A stretch of DNA of 64,000 nucleotides from Lelliottia amnigena (GCA_900635465.1 LR134135.1:3348001-3412000); one strand, 5' to 3'. Counted from the stretch's first letter, positions 8,013 to 19,296 are shown. Numbers and translations: made by a program. The notes: a model not told the origin generated them from the letters alone.

Positions 8013-9557
8013 TCAGGCGTGTTTCGCCAAAAACGCATCGAACGATTCAGTGTCCGCCGCTTCGACTTCACGCTGGCGTGCAATGGATGCCTCGCGTTCC
8101 GCCACGAAATCTTCTTCGCTCAACACTTCCAGCGGCTCCTGCTGCAACATGTCACGGTACTGCGCAGCGAGCGTACGGCCTGTGCCACCGATACCTTGAT
8201 CAATCATAGAACGCAGAATGCGTGCCGAGAACGTCAGTTCAGGGTTATCAAAGCTCTCGACCAGTTGGTCGCACACTTTTTGATATTCCTCACCACCGTA
8301 AAGGCTGTCCATCGTCTGCGCGACGCGTTTGAGATCGCGGAACAGATCTTTGCCCACTTTTGCCAGCGGGAACTGTGCCGTTTCACAACCAATGCCTAAT
8401 GTCAGGCCAGGTTTGCGTCCTTCAAGTATTACGCGATTCCAGTTGGTGCGCGTACACAATAACTCGTCAGCACTCATTTCCGGCGCATCCGCCAGAACAC
8501 ACCAGACCATAAACAGATCGAGGAAACGGATCTGCTGCTCGTCAACGCCAATGGGCGAGAACGGGTTGATGTCCAGGGAACGGACTTCGATATACTCGAT
8601 GCCGCCGCGCTCCAGCGCATCTGACGGTGCTTCGCCGCTGCGCGTGACGCGTTTCGGGCGAATCGGCGCATACAGTTCGTTTTCAATCTGCAAAACGTTA
8701 CTGTTAATTTGCAGGCGTTTACCGTCTTTTTCGAGCCCGATCGTTTCGTACTCTTCCGACGGCGTTTTGATCGCCCGCTTCAATCCTGCCACATACTCGT
8801 GCAAATCGTTAAACGTAATACCGAGATTGCTTTGCGACTTATTGGTATAACCCAGATCGCTGAGGCGTAATGAGGTGGCGTACGGCAGATAGTACATGCC
8901 GCAGTCGGTCTTTTCGAACGGTAGCGTCGTCGGTTTGCCCTGCAAGAATGAGGAGCAAATCGCCGGGGAGGCACCGAACAGATACGGGATCACCCAGCCA
9001 AAACGGTAGTAGTTACGAATCAGGCGGAAATAGCCCGCTGAGATCGCTTCTTTATCCGTTTCACCGCATTTTGCCTGCCAGAACGCCATCGGCAACGAGA
9101 AGTTGTAATGCACCCCGGAGATGGTTTGCATCAACGCGCCATAGCGGTTTTTTAAACCTTCGCGGTACAGCGTTTTCAGTCGACCAATATTCGACGTGCC
9201 GTATTGCGCCAGCTCAATATCCTGGCCCTGCTCAATGTAGCAAGGCATGCTGAGTGGCCACATGCGCTCATCACCCAACTGACGGGCGGTGTAGCGGTGG
9301 ACATCACGCATTAGCGTCAGCATATGATCGATATCGCCATCAACCGGAGTGATAAATTCCAGCAGCGCTTCGGCAAAATCGGTCGTGATCCATTTATGAG
9401 TCAACGCAGAGCCTAACGACTCCGGATGGCCGGTTGTTGCCAAACTACCATCCGCGTTTACGCGCAGTGTTTCGCGCTCAAGCCCGCGCTGTATACCCTT
9501 CAGGGCCTGAGGGTGCTTTTCCAGCCAGGCTAGCGCCTGTGATACGTCCGGGATCAA
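8013..9557 (-). CDS. gshA: Glutamate-cysteine ligase GshA
   Basis: 514-residue gamma-glutamylcysteine synthetase, first enzyme of glutathione synthesis; E. coli has 518. The active-site region near the N-terminus ([10 protein letters not shown]) and the segments [20 protein letters not shown] and [17 protein letters not shown] are as in the proteobacterial family. The start codon is TTG, with a strong GGAGG five bases upstream; E. coli gshA also starts with TTG. The stop lies just beyond the micA terminator, facing it. Confidence 0.97.
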   Translation of the reverse strand: MIPDVSQALAWLEKHPQALKGIQRGLERETLRVNADGSLATTGHPESLGSALTHKWITTDFAEALLEFITPVDGDIDHMLTLMRDVHRYTARQLGDERMWPLSMPCYIEQGQDIELAQYGTSNIGRLKTLYREGLKNRYGALMQTISGVHYNFSLPMAFWQAKCGETDKEAISAGYFRLIRNYYRFGWVIPYLFGASPAICSSFLQGKPTTLPFEKTDCGMYYLPYATSLRLSDLGYTNKSQSNLGITFNDLHEYVAGLKRAIKTPSEEYETIGLEKDGKRLQINSNVLQIENELYAPIRPKRVTRSGEAPSDALERGGIEYIEVRSLDINPFSPIGVDEQQIRFLDLFMVWCVLADAPEMSADELLCTRTNWNRVILEGRKPGLTLGIGCETAQFPLAKVGKDLFRDLKRVAQTMDSLYGGEEYQKVCDQLVESFDNPELTFSARILRSMIDQGIGGTGRTLAAQYRDMLQQEPLEVLSEEDFVAEREASIARQREVEAADTESFDAFLAKHA

Positions 9558-9639
9558 ATTGACCTCCCGCCTGTCAATAATAGTTATCCAGCATAATTGT
9601 AATGGTTGACGATTGAAGGTCGTTTATTCATTCCACCAA

Positions 9640-10068
9640 TTAGTGCCACCACGTCATGCCTTGCAGTGTTGCCAGTGCCACGAGGACATAGCGCAACGCC
9701 TTACCAAGGCATAAAAAAAAGAGCACTGGTCCCCATGAGATGCGCATCCACCCTGCCAGCAGACACAGCAAATCCCCTATTACAGGCATCCAGCTTAATA
9801 AAAGCGTGGCAGCACCATAGCGTTTAAGCCAGCCTGCTGCCTTTTCCTGCCAGCGTGATTTTTTACGCAGCGGAAAGAAACGACCAAGAATAACGTTAGT
9901 CAGCCCTCCAAGGCTATTACCCATTGTTGCTATTAAGACCAACAACCAGGGCTGACTCACGCCTGACAACAGCATCGCGACCAGCACAACTTCGGAGTTA
10001 CCCGGTAAGAGTGTGGCACTTAAAAAACTGCTGGCAAATAACGAAGCAAGTGACAGCAAGTCACTCAC
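9640..10068 (-). CDS. yqaA: Inner-membrane protein YqaA (SNARE-associated/DedA-like)
   Basis: 142 residues, same length as E. coli YqaA, with four hydrophobic segments and a SNARE-associated (DedA-related) pattern including LPGNSEVVL and GNSLGGLTNVILGRF. Role unknown; the DedA group is tied to membrane homeostasis and lipid flipping. The start overlaps the yqaB stop (ATGA), so translation is probably coupled. Confidence 0.93.
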   Translation of the reverse strand: MSDLLSLASLFASSFLSATLLPGNSEVVLVAMLLSGVSQPWLLVLIATMGNSLGGLTNVILGRFFPLRKKSRWQEKAAGWLKRYGAATLLLSWMPVIGDLLCLLAGWMRISWGPVLFFLCLGKALRYVLVALATLQGMTWWH

Positions 10069-10633
10069 AGTAAGCGAACATCCACTGCATCCATTCCGGC
10101 GGCATGCGCGGCCTGAATACCAAAATCTGCATCCTCAAAAACCACGCACCGAGACGCGGCGACACCCATTAATTCTGCACACAGCAGAAAGGTATCCGGC
10201 GCGGGTTTATGATTTTTAACATGATCGGCGGCGACCACTGCCGAAAAATAGTGACGCAGTCCAAGATGATTGAGCAAAGCTTCGGCTACCGCGCTTTCAC
10301 TCCCCGTCCCCCACTGACATCGGGCGACGGCCGTGCCACTCTTTAACAACATCAATCAGCGGAAGCGGACGAACCGTGTCTAAAAGCATCGCTTTGACGG
10401 CGTCGGTTTTTTCGCGAGCGAGCAGGTGGGGGGTCCAGATCGGCTTGATTAAGTTCAATCACCGCCTGAGCGATACGCCAGGTTGGCGAGCCATTGAGCG
10501 CCACCATTGCCTGTAAATCGAAACGCATTCCGTAACGACTCAGAACATCATCCCACGCTTTACGATGAGTGGGTTCGGTGTCCAGGATAGTGCCATCCAT
10601 ATCGAAGATCAGACCGTCATACTGTGTGTACAT
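10065..10633 (-). pseudogene. yqaB: Sugar phosphatase YqaB, frameshifted twice
   Basis: HAD-family phosphatase (fructose-1-phosphatase in E. coli, 188 residues). The N-terminal part has the nucleophile motif DMDGTILDTEPTH. The frame breaks in a C6 run (10428-10433, read on the minus strand) where five are expected, and again in a G5 run (10308-10312) where four are expected, before GTGSESAVAEALL and the C-terminal FEDADFGIQAA motif. Removing one base at each site restores 188 residues. Both changes lie in homopolymers, so sequencing error is as likely as a real pseudogene. Start chosen for MYTQYDGLIFDMDG. Confidence 0.85.
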
Positions 10634-10753
10634 CGTGCTCTCGCCCAACGATTAACAAAGCATTACTTTAACGTAAACAAGGATTTTTGTCGCTGACAGT
10701 AAGAGTGATAGCTGATGAAAAATTCAGGGGATAAATTGAAGAAGAAAGAGAGG

Positions 10754-10884
10754 GTGAATCCGGGAGGATGACTGGGTATTGCCTCACCCTGCGTCGCCAT
10801 TGCTGAAGCAACGTTATCTTTCCTGGTGCTCGCGATAAATTCGCAGACCATGAATGAGTAGAGTTGAGGTTAATTTGGAGAAGA
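10754..10884 (-). repeat. tRNA-Arg spacer repeat, copy A
   Basis: About 131 bases downstream of the last tRNA-Arg gene. It ends (in the transcribed direction) with a degenerate copy of the tRNA 3' end (ATCCTCCCGGATTCAC). It contains the hairpin GTTGC-TGAA-GCAAC and the segment CTGGTGCTCGCGATAA shared with copies B and C. This resembles the tRNA-remnant repeats (rtT type) known after E. coli tyrT. Confidence 0.75.
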
Positions 10885-10961
10885 TGGTGCATCCGGGAGG
10901 ATTCGAACCTCCGACCGCTCGGTTCGTAGCCGAGTACTCTATCCAGCTGAGCTACGGATGC
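10885..10961 (-). tRNA. argQ: tRNA-Arg (anticodon ACG)
   Basis: 77 bases on the minus strand beginning GCATCCGTAGCTCAGCTGGA and ending with encoded CCA. Acceptor, D, anticodon (CTACGAA) and T arms pair as expected. The A34 of ACG is normally modified to inosine and reads CGU, CGC and CGA. Last of four identical copies; the symbol follows E. coli order argV-Y-Z-Q. Confidence 0.96.
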
Positions 10962-10991
10962 ATCAGGGTACTGCCTTCAGAAATGATAAAT

Positions 10992-11121
10992 GTGCATCCG
11001 GGAGGATGACTTGGTACTACCTCGCCCTTCGGGCCGTTGCTGAAGCAACGTTATCCTTCCTGGTGCTCGCGATAAAGTCGCAGACCATGAACTAACAGAT
11101 TCACTGTTAATTTGGAGAAGA
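10992..11121 (-). repeat. tRNA-Arg spacer repeat, copy B
   Basis: 130 bases between the third and fourth tRNA-Arg genes, with a 3' tRNA remnant (ATCCTCCCGGATGCAC), a GGGCC/GGCCC-type hairpin around CTTCGG, and GTTGC-TGAA-GCAAC. It is closely similar to copies A and C. Confidence 0.8.
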
Positions 11122-11198
11122 TGGTGCATCCGGGAGGATTCGAACCTCCGACCGCTCGGTTCGTAGCCGAGTACTCTATCCAGCTGAGCTACGGATGC
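11122..11198 (-). tRNA. argZ: tRNA-Arg (anticodon ACG)
   Basis: Identical in sequence to the copy at 10885-10961, with encoded CCA. It is separated from the next copy by only 29 bases, with no long spacer repeat. Confidence 0.96.
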
Positions 11199-11227
11199 AT
11201 CAGGGTACTGCCTTCAGAAATAGTAAA

Positions 11228-11304
11228 TGGTGCATCCGGGAGGATTCGAACCTCCGACCGCTCGGTTCGTAGCCGAGTACTCTATCCAGCTGAGCTACGG
11301 ATGC
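11228..11304 (-). tRNA. argY: tRNA-Arg (anticodon ACG)
   Basis: Identical to the other copies, with encoded CCA. It is preceded (in transcription) by a 65-base spacer, 11305-11369, that is not part of the repeat. Confidence 0.96.
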
Positions 11305-11369
11305 ATCGGGATTTACTATGGTACTGCTTGATACGTCATGTCACTTCGAAAGCAATATGAAGTAATAGA

Positions 11370-11501
11370 TGGTGCATCCGGGAGGATTACTCGGCTGCGC
11401 CTCACCCTTCGGGCCGTTGCTGAAGCAACGTTATCTTCCCTGGTGCTCGCGATAATTTCGCGGACCGTGAAATAACAGTGCCGCTGTTATCTCGAAGAAG
11501 A
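11370..11501 (-). repeat. tRNA-Arg spacer repeat, copy C
   Basis: 132 bases directly downstream of the first tRNA-Arg gene, ending in an 18-base perfect copy of the tRNA 3' end including CCA. It shares the two hairpins and CTGGTGCTCGCGATAA with copies A and B. Confidence 0.8.
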
Positions 11502-11578
11502 TGGTGCATCCGGGAGGATTCGAACCTCCGACCGCTCGGTTCGTAGCCGAGTACTCTATCCAGCTGAGCTACGGATGC
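11502..11578 (-). tRNA. argV: tRNA-Arg (anticodon ACG)
   Basis: First of the four identical tRNA-Arg genes, four bases after the tRNA-Ser gene. It is processed from the serV-arg polycistronic transcript. Confidence 0.96.
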
Positions 11579-11582
11579 AAAA

Positions 11583-11675
11583 TGGCGGTGAGGCGGGGAT
11601 TCGAACCCCGGATGCAGCTTTTGACCGCATACTCCCTTAGCAGGGGAGCGCCTTCAGCCTCTCGGCCACCTCACC
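11583..11675 (-). tRNA. serV: tRNA-Ser (anticodon GCT)
   Basis: 93 bases on the minus strand from GGTGAGGTGGCCGAGAGGCT to encoded CCA, with the long variable arm typical of serine tRNAs and anticodon GCT in CCTGCTAAG, reading AGC and AGU. First gene of the serV-argVYZQ operon. Confidence 0.97.
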
Positions 11676-11740
11676 ACACAACGCCTCTTGCGAGTGCTTC
11701 GGAGAACTTGTTAAGAGCTCTTCGTCGCTGCGTGGCGCAT

Positions 11741-11768
11741 ATATTACTTTCTGGGACTTATAAGTCAA
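11741..11768 (-). promoter_or_regulatory. Promoter of the serV-arg tRNA operon
   Basis: On the minus strand TTGACT and TAATAT are separated by 16 bases and followed by a GC-rich discriminator (GCGCC), the usual stringently controlled tRNA promoter form, about 65 bases before tRNA-Ser. The rest of 11676-11986 holds no gene that can be supported. Confidence 0.75.
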
Positions 11769-11986
11769 ACAATTTTCCACAGACATTTATCGTTTGCACA
11801 AATCACAGGCAATTCGCATGCAAAAACCACAAAGAGGGTGTTTTATAAGCGGATTTTACACACGTTAAAGCAGCTTTCTGCAGGTGAAGAGACTGATTTT
11901 GGATGAGATAAGATTCTGGAGAGTGTGAAAAATCGAGCGAATGAAATAGAACGGTAACTTTATGCAGGAACAATGGCAAGAGGGTT

Positions 11987-12010
11987 GCGTCTCGCCGGAA
12001 AGCGAGACGC
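11987..12010 (-). terminator. Hairpin after csrA
   Basis: GCGTCTCGC and GCGAGACGC form a perfect 9-bp stem with a 6-base loop starting 8 bases after the csrA stop. There is no strong T run, so it may be a stability element as much as a terminator. Confidence 0.5.
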
Positions 12011-12017
12011 GATAATA

Positions 12018-12203
12018 TCAGTAACTGGACTGCTGGGATTTTTCAGCCTGGATACGCTGGTAGATCTCTTCACGATGGACAGAGACTTCTTTAGGGGCGT
12101 TCACACCAATACGAACCTGGTTACCCTTTACCCCTAGAACTGTCACGGTGACCTCATCCCCAATCATGAGGGTCTCACCAACTCGACGAGTCAGAATCAG
12201 CAT
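12018..12203 (-). CDS. csrA: Carbon storage regulator CsrA
   Basis: 61-residue RNA-binding dimer that appears identical to E. coli CsrA. It binds GGA motifs in mRNA leaders and controls glycogen, biofilm and carbon metabolism, and is itself sequestered by CsrB/CsrC. Residues R44 (in VHREE) and L4/R6 in the N-terminal strand are the RNA-contacting positions. SD AAGGAG precedes the ATG. It lies between alaS and the tRNA cluster, as in E. coli. Confidence 0.98.
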
Positions 12204-12398
12204 TCTTTGCTCCTTGAAAGATTAAAAGAGTCGGGTCTCTTGTATCCCGGCATTATCCATCATATAACGCCAAAAAGTAAGCGATGACAAACACGTAAAG
12301 TGTAAGCAGTCACGGCATCACATTCTGTTAAACGTAAGTTTAGCCGATATACACAAACTCAACCTGACTTTATCATTGTCGATAGCGTAGTAACTAAT

Positions 12399-12424
12399 AC
12401 GCCATAACTGCAAGGTTATGGCGT
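12399..12424 (-). terminator. Terminator downstream of alaS
   Basis: ACGCCATAAC and GTTATGGCGT form a perfect 10-bp stem with a 6-base loop, about 20 bases beyond the expected alaS stop at 12445. T-rich bases follow on both strands. Confidence 0.6.
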
Positions 12425-12469
12425 CTGTTTACGCTTTGTAATTATTACAGTTTAGCACTTACCCAGCTT

Positions 12470-15073
12470 TCAACGCTGGCCAATGCTGCTGGAAGTGCCG
12501 CTGCATCCGTACCGGCCGGCTTGCGCCATGTCCGGACGACCGCCACCTTTGCCACCCACCTGCTGAGCGACCATACCAATCAATTCCCCTGCTTTCACGC
12601 GGTCAGTCACATCCTTAGAGACGCCCGCAATCAGAGAAACCTTACCTTCGACCGCTGTCGCCAGAACGATAATTGTCGAACCGAGCTGGTTCTTCAGATC
12701 ATCAACCATGGTACGAAGCATCTTAGGTTCAACACCTGCCAGTTCACTGACCAGCAGTTTGACACCTTTAATATCAACCGCTTTGCTGGAGAGATTTGCG
12801 CTTTCTTGAACGGCTGCCTGCTCTTTCAGTTGCTGCAGTTCTTTTTCGAGCTGGCGACTACGTTCCAGTGCGCTACGCACTTTCTCACCCAGATTGTGGC
12901 TGTCACCTTTCAACAGTTGAGCAATATCGTGCAACTGATCGCTTTCAGCGTGCAGGCTGGCGATAGCACCTTCACCTGTTACCGCTTCGATACGACGCAC
13001 ACCCGCCGCGGTACCCGATTCGGATAGGATACGGAACAGGCCGATATCACCGGTACGGGAAGCGTGAGTCCCGCCGCAGAGTTCGGTAGAGAAATCACCC
13101 ATGCTCAGCACGCGAACGCGCTCATCATATTTCTCGCCAAACAGCGCCATCGCGCCTTTAGCTCTGGCCGCCTCGAGATCCATGATGTTGGTTTCGATAG
13201 GCAGGTTACGACGGATCTGCGCGTTAACCATATCTTCAACCGCGCGGATTTCAGACGGTTTCATCGCTTCAAAATGAGAGAAGTCGAAACGCAGGATTTT
13301 GTCGTTGACCAGAGAACCTTTCTGCGCAACATGAGTGCCCAGAACGTCACGCAATGCGGCGTGCATCAGGTGCGTTGCAGAGTGATTCAGACGAATGCGT
13401 TGGCGACGTGCTTCATCGACTTCTGCCTGAACGCCCTCACCGACTTTCAGAGAACCGGAAGCAAGTTTGCCGATATGGCCAATTGCCTGACCGTATTTCT
13501 GAGTATCGCTGACAGAGAAGCTAAAGCCGTGGCCTTTCAGTTCGCCTTTATCGCCGACCTGACCACCGGATTCCGCATAGAATGGGGTTTGATCGAGAAC
13601 GACAACCGCATCCTGACCAGCGCTAATGCTCTCTACGGCTTTGCCGTCGACAAACAGGGCGGTAACTTTGGCGTTCAATTCCAGGCGATCGTAACCCTGG
13701 AATTCAGATGCGCTGTCCACACGGATCATCGCATTGTAATCCGCGCCAAAACCGCTGGATTCACGCGCACGGCGGCGCTGTTCTTCCATGGCGGCTTCAA
13801 AGCCAGCTTCGTCCACTTTGATGTTGCGCTCGCGGCAAACGTCTGCCGTCAGGTCAACCGGGAAGCCGTAGGTGTCGTACAGACGGAAGGCAGTTTCGCC
13901 ATCCAGCGTATCGCCGGTCAGCTGAGACAGTTCTTCGTCCAGCAGTGCCAGACCGCGCTCCAGGGTACGAGCAAACTGCTCTTCTTCTGTTTTCAGGACC
14001 TGCTCAACCTGCGACTGTTGGCGTTTCAGCTCTTCGCCTGCATCGCCCATGACGCCCACCAGCGGACCGACAAGTTTGTAGAAGAAGGTGTCTTTCGCGC
14101 CCAACATGTTGCCATGACGAACAGCACGACGAATGATGCGACGCAGCACGTAACCACGGTTTTCATTCGACGGAATCACGCCATCAGCAATCAGGAACGC
14201 ACAAGAACGAATATGGTCTGCGATAACGCGCAGAGATTTATTGCTCAGATCGGTGGCACCGGTCACTTCAGCAACAGACTTAATCAGCGTGCTGAACAGA
14301 TCGATATCGTAGTTGGAGTTGACGTGTTGCAGAACGGCTGCAATACGTTCCAGACCCATACCCGTATCAACGGACGGTTTTGGCAGTGGCTCCATCGTGC
14401 CGTCAATCTGACGGTTGAACTGCATAAAGACGATATTCCAGATCTCAATATAGCGATCGCCGTCTTCTTCTGCTGTCCCTGGAGGTCCACCCCAAATATG
14501 GTCGCCGTGATCGTAGAAGATCTCGGTGCACGGACCGCAAGGACCGGTATCGCCCATCTGCCAGAAGTTGTCAGACGCATATGGCGCGCCTTTGTTATCC
14601 CCGATACGAATAATTCGCTCACGCGGGATACCAACTTCTTTCTCCCAGATTTCGTAAGCTTCGTCGTCGGTTTCGTAAACGGTAACCCACAGACGCTCTT
14701 TCGGCAGGTTGAACCAGTTTTCACCGGTCAGCAATTCCCATGCGTACTGGATAGCGTCGTGTTTGAAATAGTCGCCGAAGCTGAAGTTACCCAGCATCTC
14801 GAAGAAAGTGTGGTGACGTGCGGTGTAGCCGACGTTTTCCAGATCGTTATGTTTACCGCCCGCACGTACGCAACGCTGTGAGGTTGTCGCACGGGAATAA
14901 TTACGCTTATCGAGACCAAGGAATACATCCTTGAACTGGTTCATCCCGGCGTTGGTAAACAGCAGAGTCGGGTCATTGTTCGGTACCAGGGAGCTGCTGG
15001 CAACTACCTGGTGTCCCTTACTATGGAAAAAATCGAGAAACGCCTGACGGATCTCAGCGGTGCTCTTGCTCAT
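12470..15073 (-). CDS. alaS: Alanyl-tRNA synthetase AlaS, C-terminus frameshifted
   Basis: Class II synthetase that charges tRNA-Ala; 867 residues as read. It has the N-terminal catalytic core, an editing domain with HSATH (about residue 563) and a C-terminal C-Ala domain with [16 protein letters not shown] and [14 protein letters not shown]. After DMAQAG the reading departs from the family: CCGGCCGG at 12513-12519 carries one extra base. Without it the frame continues [20 protein letters not shown] to a stop at 12445-12447, giving 875 residues (E. coli 876). alaS is essential, so the extra base is probably a sequencing error. Confidence 0.95.
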   Translation of the reverse strand: MSKSTAEIRQAFLDFFHSKGHQVVASSSLVPNNDPTLLFTNAGMNQFKDVFLGLDKRNYSRATTSQRCVRAGGKHNDLENVGYTARHHTFFEMLGNFSFGDYFKHDAIQYAWELLTGENWFNLPKERLWVTVYETDDEAYEIWEKEVGIPRERIIRIGDNKGAPYASDNFWQMGDTGPCGPCTEIFYDHGDHIWGGPPGTAEEDGDRYIEIWNIVFMQFNRQIDGTMEPLPKPSVDTGMGLERIAAVLQHVNSNYDIDLFSTLIKSVAEVTGATDLSNKSLRVIADHIRSCAFLIADGVIPSNENRGYVLRRIIRRAVRHGNMLGAKDTFFYKLVGPLVGVMGDAGEELKRQQSQVEQVLKTEEEQFARTLERGLALLDEELSQLTGDTLDGETAFRLYDTYGFPVDLTADVCRERNIKVDEAGFEAAMEEQRRRARESSGFGADYNAMIRVDSASEFQGYDRLELNAKVTALFVDGKAVESISAGQDAVVVLDQTPFYAESGGQVGDKGELKGHGFSFSVSDTQKYGQAIGHIGKLASGSLKVGEGVQAEVDEARRQRIRLNHSATHLMHAALRDVLGTHVAQKGSLVNDKILRFDFSHFEAMKPSEIRAVEDMVNAQIRRNLPIETNIMDLEAARAKGAMALFGEKYDERVRVLSMGDFSTELCGGTHASRTGDIGLFRILSESGTAAGVRRIEAVTGEGAIASLHAESDQLHDIAQLLKGDSHNLGEKVRSALERSRQLEKELQQLKEQAAVQESANLSSKAVDIKGVKLLVSELAGVEPKMLRTMVDDLKNQLGSTIIVLATAVEGKVSLIAGVSKDVTDRVKAGELIGMVAQQVGGKGGGRPDMAQAGRYGCSGTSSSIGQR

Positions 15074-15204
15074 AATTATCCTGAAATCAAGCTAACGAAA
15101 TGTCGCAGCCAGCCTGTACCTGTTGACGATTGGACGGGCCAGCTACTGGAAAAAGTGGGAATAAGATAAGTTTTCTTTGGAGGGAAGTAAAATGCAGCAT
15201 GCGT

Positions 15205-15705
15205 TCAATCGGTAAAATTACGCCATATAGCCTGAATATCTTCCATCAGGTAGCCACGGTAGAGTAAGAAACGCTGGATTTTTACTTTTTCTGAAAATTC
15301 ACGCGGCAGAGGTTCACCGTACTTACGAACGGCTTGATCCCGCGCCAGTTCACCCCAGTCTATATCGCATTCACGCATCGCCTGTTCTGTTGCTTCGCGA
15401 GCGATCCCTTTCTGATTAAGTTCCTGACGAATTCGCGCAGGCCCGTAACCTTTACGGCTCCGGCTGGCGATAAAACGCGTCACAAAACGCGTGTCATCCA
15501 GGTAGCTGTGCTCATAGCACCAGGCGATCACGCGATCATAGTCTTCCTCAGTCGCATCGATCGCCTCCGGTCCATTTTTACCTATAACGGGAGCAGCTAA
15601 CTTGCGCCGCAGTTCTTGTTCACTGTGATCGCGTACACCAAGAATCCGCACGGCACGGTCTAATAAACGGGCGTAGGCAGGACGACGCGGTTTTGATTCA
15701 CTCAT
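15205..15705 (-). CDS. recX: RecA modulator RecX
   Basis: 166 residues, the length of E. coli RecX, built of repeated three-helix units. It caps RecA filaments and inhibits RecA-driven strand exchange. The ATG at 15705 gives [20 protein letters not shown], the family start; upstream in-frame codons lie in the recA terminator region. It is transcribed by read-through from recA across an intervening hairpin. Confidence 0.95.
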   Translation of the reverse strand: MSESKPRRPAYARLLDRAVRILGVRDHSEQELRRKLAAPVIGKNGPEAIDATEEDYDRVIAWCYEHSYLDDTRFVTRFIASRSRKGYGPARIRQELNQKGIAREATEQAMRECDIDWGELARDQAVRKYGEPLPREFSEKVKIQRFLLYRGYLMEDIQAIWRNFTD

Positions 15706-15730
15706 ATAAAACCTGCTGTATGACAAATGC

Positions 15731-15755
15731 AAAAAGGGCCGCAATAGCAGCCCTT
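15731..15755 (-). terminator. recA terminator with partial read-through to recX
   Basis: On the minus strand AAGGGCTGC-TATT-GCGGCCCTT (one mismatch) is followed by TTTTT. In E. coli this hairpin ends most recA transcripts and lets a minority reach recX. Confidence 0.8.
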
Positions 15756-15772
15756 GTTTTTACACCAGATCA

Positions 15773-16923
<1,151 letters not shown>

Positions 16924-16927
<4 letters not shown>

Positions 16928-17421
16928 GTGTTTTGTAGAAATTGTTGCCAGAGCGTTTTTAACGCGTATTCCGTTGCCTGACGGCGCACGCTTTCACGAT
17001 CCCCGCTGAAGCACTCCCGGCGGGTGATTCCCTGGCCTTGTGCCGTGGCGAAACCAAACCAGACGGTACCAACGGGTTTCACGTCGCTACCGCCATCGGG
17101 TCCGGCGATACCGCTGACAGAAATCGCAAAATCTGCCTGCGCGGCTTTAAGTGCACCGATGGCCATTTCAACCACCACCGGCTCGCTCACCGCGCCGTGC
17201 TGTTCAAGGGTCGGTTCACGCACCCCAATCATCTGGGCTTTGGCTTCGTTGCTGTAGGTTACAAAGCCGCGTTCGAACCATGCGGAGCTACCCGCGATAT
17301 CCGTAATCACTTTTGCCACCCATCCGCCCGTACAGGATTCCGCCGTTGTCAGCGTAGCGCCACGCTGCTTCAACGCCAGCCCTACCACTTCGCTCAGCTG
17401 CATCAATTCATGGTCAGTCAT
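16924..17421 (-). CDS. pncC: Nicotinamide-nucleotide amidohydrolase PncC (CinA-like, YgaD)
   Basis: 165-residue CinA C-terminal domain protein that deamidates NMN to nicotinate mononucleotide in the pyridine nucleotide cycle. The TTAESCTGG active-site segment and SGIAGPDGGS loop are present. The ATG at 17421 matches E. coli MTDxELMQLSE. It lies just upstream of recA, ending three bases inside the recA -35 region. Confidence 0.94.
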
Positions 17422-17513
17422 CATCGCTTTCGGCTCCTGAAAAACATGCAGCACAATGTAGCACTTTCTCGTGAGATAGGGAGATGGGGTTCAGGTTTTA
17501 CGAGGAGGCTTCA

Positions 17514-17540
17514 GAAAAAGCCGATGCGACGTCATCGGCT
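17514..17540 (-). terminator. Terminator of the metal transporter operon
   Basis: On the minus strand AGCCGATG-acgtcg-CATCGGCT is followed by TTTTTC, directly after the substrate-binding protein gene. Confidence 0.85.
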
Positions 17541-17551
17541 CAAAAAAAGAA

Positions 17552-18430
17552 TTACTTCATGCTATCCGCAATCGTTTTGACGTTATGACGAAAGGCTTTT
17601 ACGTAAGTATCCGCCACGCCACCTTTGGCCGACAGCGCCTCAGGATAAAGTTCCCCACCGGGCTGGGCGCCCGTTGCAGTGGCAATTTGTTTCACCAGAC
17701 GCGGATCGAGCTGGTTTTCCATAAACCAGGTCTTCACGCCGTCAGCCTTAATCTGATCAATGATCGCCGCCACCTGTGCAGCGTTCGCCTCACTCTCGGA
17801 AGAAAGCCCCTGAGGAGCGATAAAATTCACCCCATAAGCACGACTAAAATAGCCGAACGCATCATGGCTGGTCAGCACGTTACGTTTTTGCTGGGGAATC
17901 TGGCTAAACTGCGTTTTCGCCCAACTATCCAGCTGCGTGAGCTGAGCGATATACGCCTGACCAGAAGCCTCCAGCGCCGCTTTATCTTGCGGATCGGCTT
18001 GCACCAGACCTGTAAGAATATTTTGTGCATACAACGCCCCGTTCGCAGCGCTGTTCCAGGCGTGAGGATCAGTTACGCTTTTGCCCTCTTCTTCCAAAGT
18101 GTGGATTTTAACTCCAGAAGAAGCCACCACTAGCGTCCCTTTAAACCCTGACGCTTTGATCAGCCGGTCGAGCCAACCTTCCAGCCCTAAACCGTTCACC
18201 ACCACCACATCAGCTTTACTGAGCGCTGCACTGTCTTTTGGTGAGGGCTCAAAGGTATGCGGATCGCCATCCGGGCCAACCAGCGTCGTCACGCTCACAT
18301 GCTTGCCCCCCACTTCCTGCGTGATGTCACCGAGAATGGAAAAACTCGTCACCACGTTCAGCGTTTTAGCCAGCGCGCTCTGCGTCATGAATCCCAGCAC
18401 CAGCGCAATCATTACCCTTGTTCGTTTCAT
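17552..18430 (-). CDS. Metal ABC transporter substrate-binding protein (zinc type)
   Basis: 292-residue periplasmic protein of the cluster A-I (ZnuA/TroA) family, with a signal peptide (cleavage after about residue 21, SALA). Likely metal ligands are H58 (DPHTFEP), H123 (DPHAWN), H189 (TSHDAFGYF) and an acidic residue near 260-264 (GGELYPEALS). Three histidines fit zinc binders such as TroA/AztC better than the Mn/Fe SitA type, which has a glutamate third. It lacks the His-rich loop of ZnuA. It starts 2 bases after the permease stop. The operon is not found at this locus in E. coli. Confidence 0.88.
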   Translation of the reverse strand: MKRTRVMIALVLGFMTQSALAKTLNVVTSFSILGDITQEVGGKHVSVTTLVGPDGDPHTFEPSPKDSAALSKADVVVVNGLGLEGWLDRLIKASGFKGTLVVASSGVKIHTLEEEGKSVTDPHAWNSAANGALYAQNILTGLVQADPQDKAALEASGQAYIAQLTQLDSWAKTQFSQIPQQKRNVLTSHDAFGYFSRAYGVNFIAPQGLSSESEANAAQVAAIIDQIKADGVKTWFMENQLDPRLVKQIATATGAQPGGELYPEALSAKGGVADTYVKAFRHNVKTIADSMK

Positions 18431-18432
18431 CT

Positions 18433-19296
18433 TCACGTCCCCTTGCGTTGAAAAAGCGCACGCAGATTGCTGCGCGAGCCAAATAAAACGGAAAAAATAA
18501 ATAACGCGCTCGCGGTCAGTACGATAGACGGCCCGGCAGGCAAACTTGCCGCCCATGACAGGCTCAATCCAAACCAGGCGCAAAAAATCCCGCTGATGCC
18601 CGCCATAAGTAACAGTCCTGGCAATGTTCGCATCCAGCAGCGTGCAGCGACGGCAGGCAGCATCATTAAGCCCACCGCCATCAGCGTGCCCAGCACCTGA
18701 AATCCGGCGACGAGGTTAAGCACCAGCAAGGCAAGAAACAGCCCATGTAACAATCCGGGCAACGCGCGTGAATTGACCTGTAACCAGGCGGTATCGAATG
18801 CTTCGGTGACCAGGCCACGATAGAAAATGGCCAGCATCAATAAGGTGAATATGCAGACGCCCGCCACAAACAGTGCCGCAGCGTTATCAACCGCCAGAAT
18901 CGAGCCAAAAAGCAGGTGCAGAAGATCGACACTGGAACCGCGAAGTGAAACCAGCGTGACGCCCAGCGCCAGGGAGCCAAGGTAAAGTCCCGCAAAGCTG
19001 GCGTCTTCTTTGAGCGGCGTACGCCGACTGACCAAACCGGCAATCAGCGCAACCAAAATTCCGGCAATAAATCCGCCCACACTCATCGCCAGCAGTGACA
19101 TACCGCTGAGCAAATAACCCACCGCGACACCCGGTAAAATAGCGTGCGACAGAGCATCACCCATCAGACTCATGCGGCGGAGCAGTAAAAAAACGCCCAG
19201 CATCGTGGTACTCACAGAAAGGGCCAGACACACCACCAGCGCGCGACGCATAAATCCGTATTCAATAAATGGCTGGAAAAAGAGATGCCAGATCAT
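18433..19296 (-). CDS. Metal ABC transporter permease
   Basis: 287-residue inner-membrane subunit of the ABC-3 (ZnuB/MntB) family, with about eight to nine hydrophobic helices and the motif LMGDALSHAILPGVAVGYLL early in the chain. The ATG at 19296 overlaps the stop of the ATPase gene (ATGA), so the two are translationally coupled; an upstream in-frame codon at 19326 is not needed. Confidence 0.9.
   Translation of the reverse strand: MIWHLFFQPFIEYGFMRRALVVCLALSVSTTMLGVFLLLRRMSLMGDALSHAILPGVAVGYLLSGMSLLAMSVGGFIAGILVALIAGLVSRRTPLKEDASFAGLYLGSLALGVTLVSLRGSSVDLLHLLFGSILAVDNAAALFVAGVCIFTLLMLAIFYRGLVTEAFDTAWLQVNSRALPGLLHGLFLALLVLNLVAGFQVLGTLMAVGLMMLPAVAARCWMRTLPGLLLMAGISGIFCAWFGLSLSWAASLPAGPSIVLTASALFIFSVLFGSRSNLRALFQRKGT

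Noticed and set aside
10754..11501. tRNA 3' end remnants as attachment sites of an integrated element
   Set aside because: The remnants belong to a tandem spacer repeat, and no integrase or foreign gene block is present.
10754..11578. Regular repeats that might be a CRISPR array
   Set aside because: The repeats are 77-base tRNA genes and about 130-base spacers; there is no short-repeat/unique-spacer pattern and no cas gene.
11112..11848. Two open frames across the tRNA cluster
   Set aside because: They translate the tRNA-Arg genes and spacer repeats read on the wrong strand and share the same meaningless start.
13064..14881. 605-codon open frame on the plus strand
   Set aside because: It is antisense to alaS, whose protein is conserved over the whole stretch; the frame has no family features and reflects codon bias on the opposite strand.
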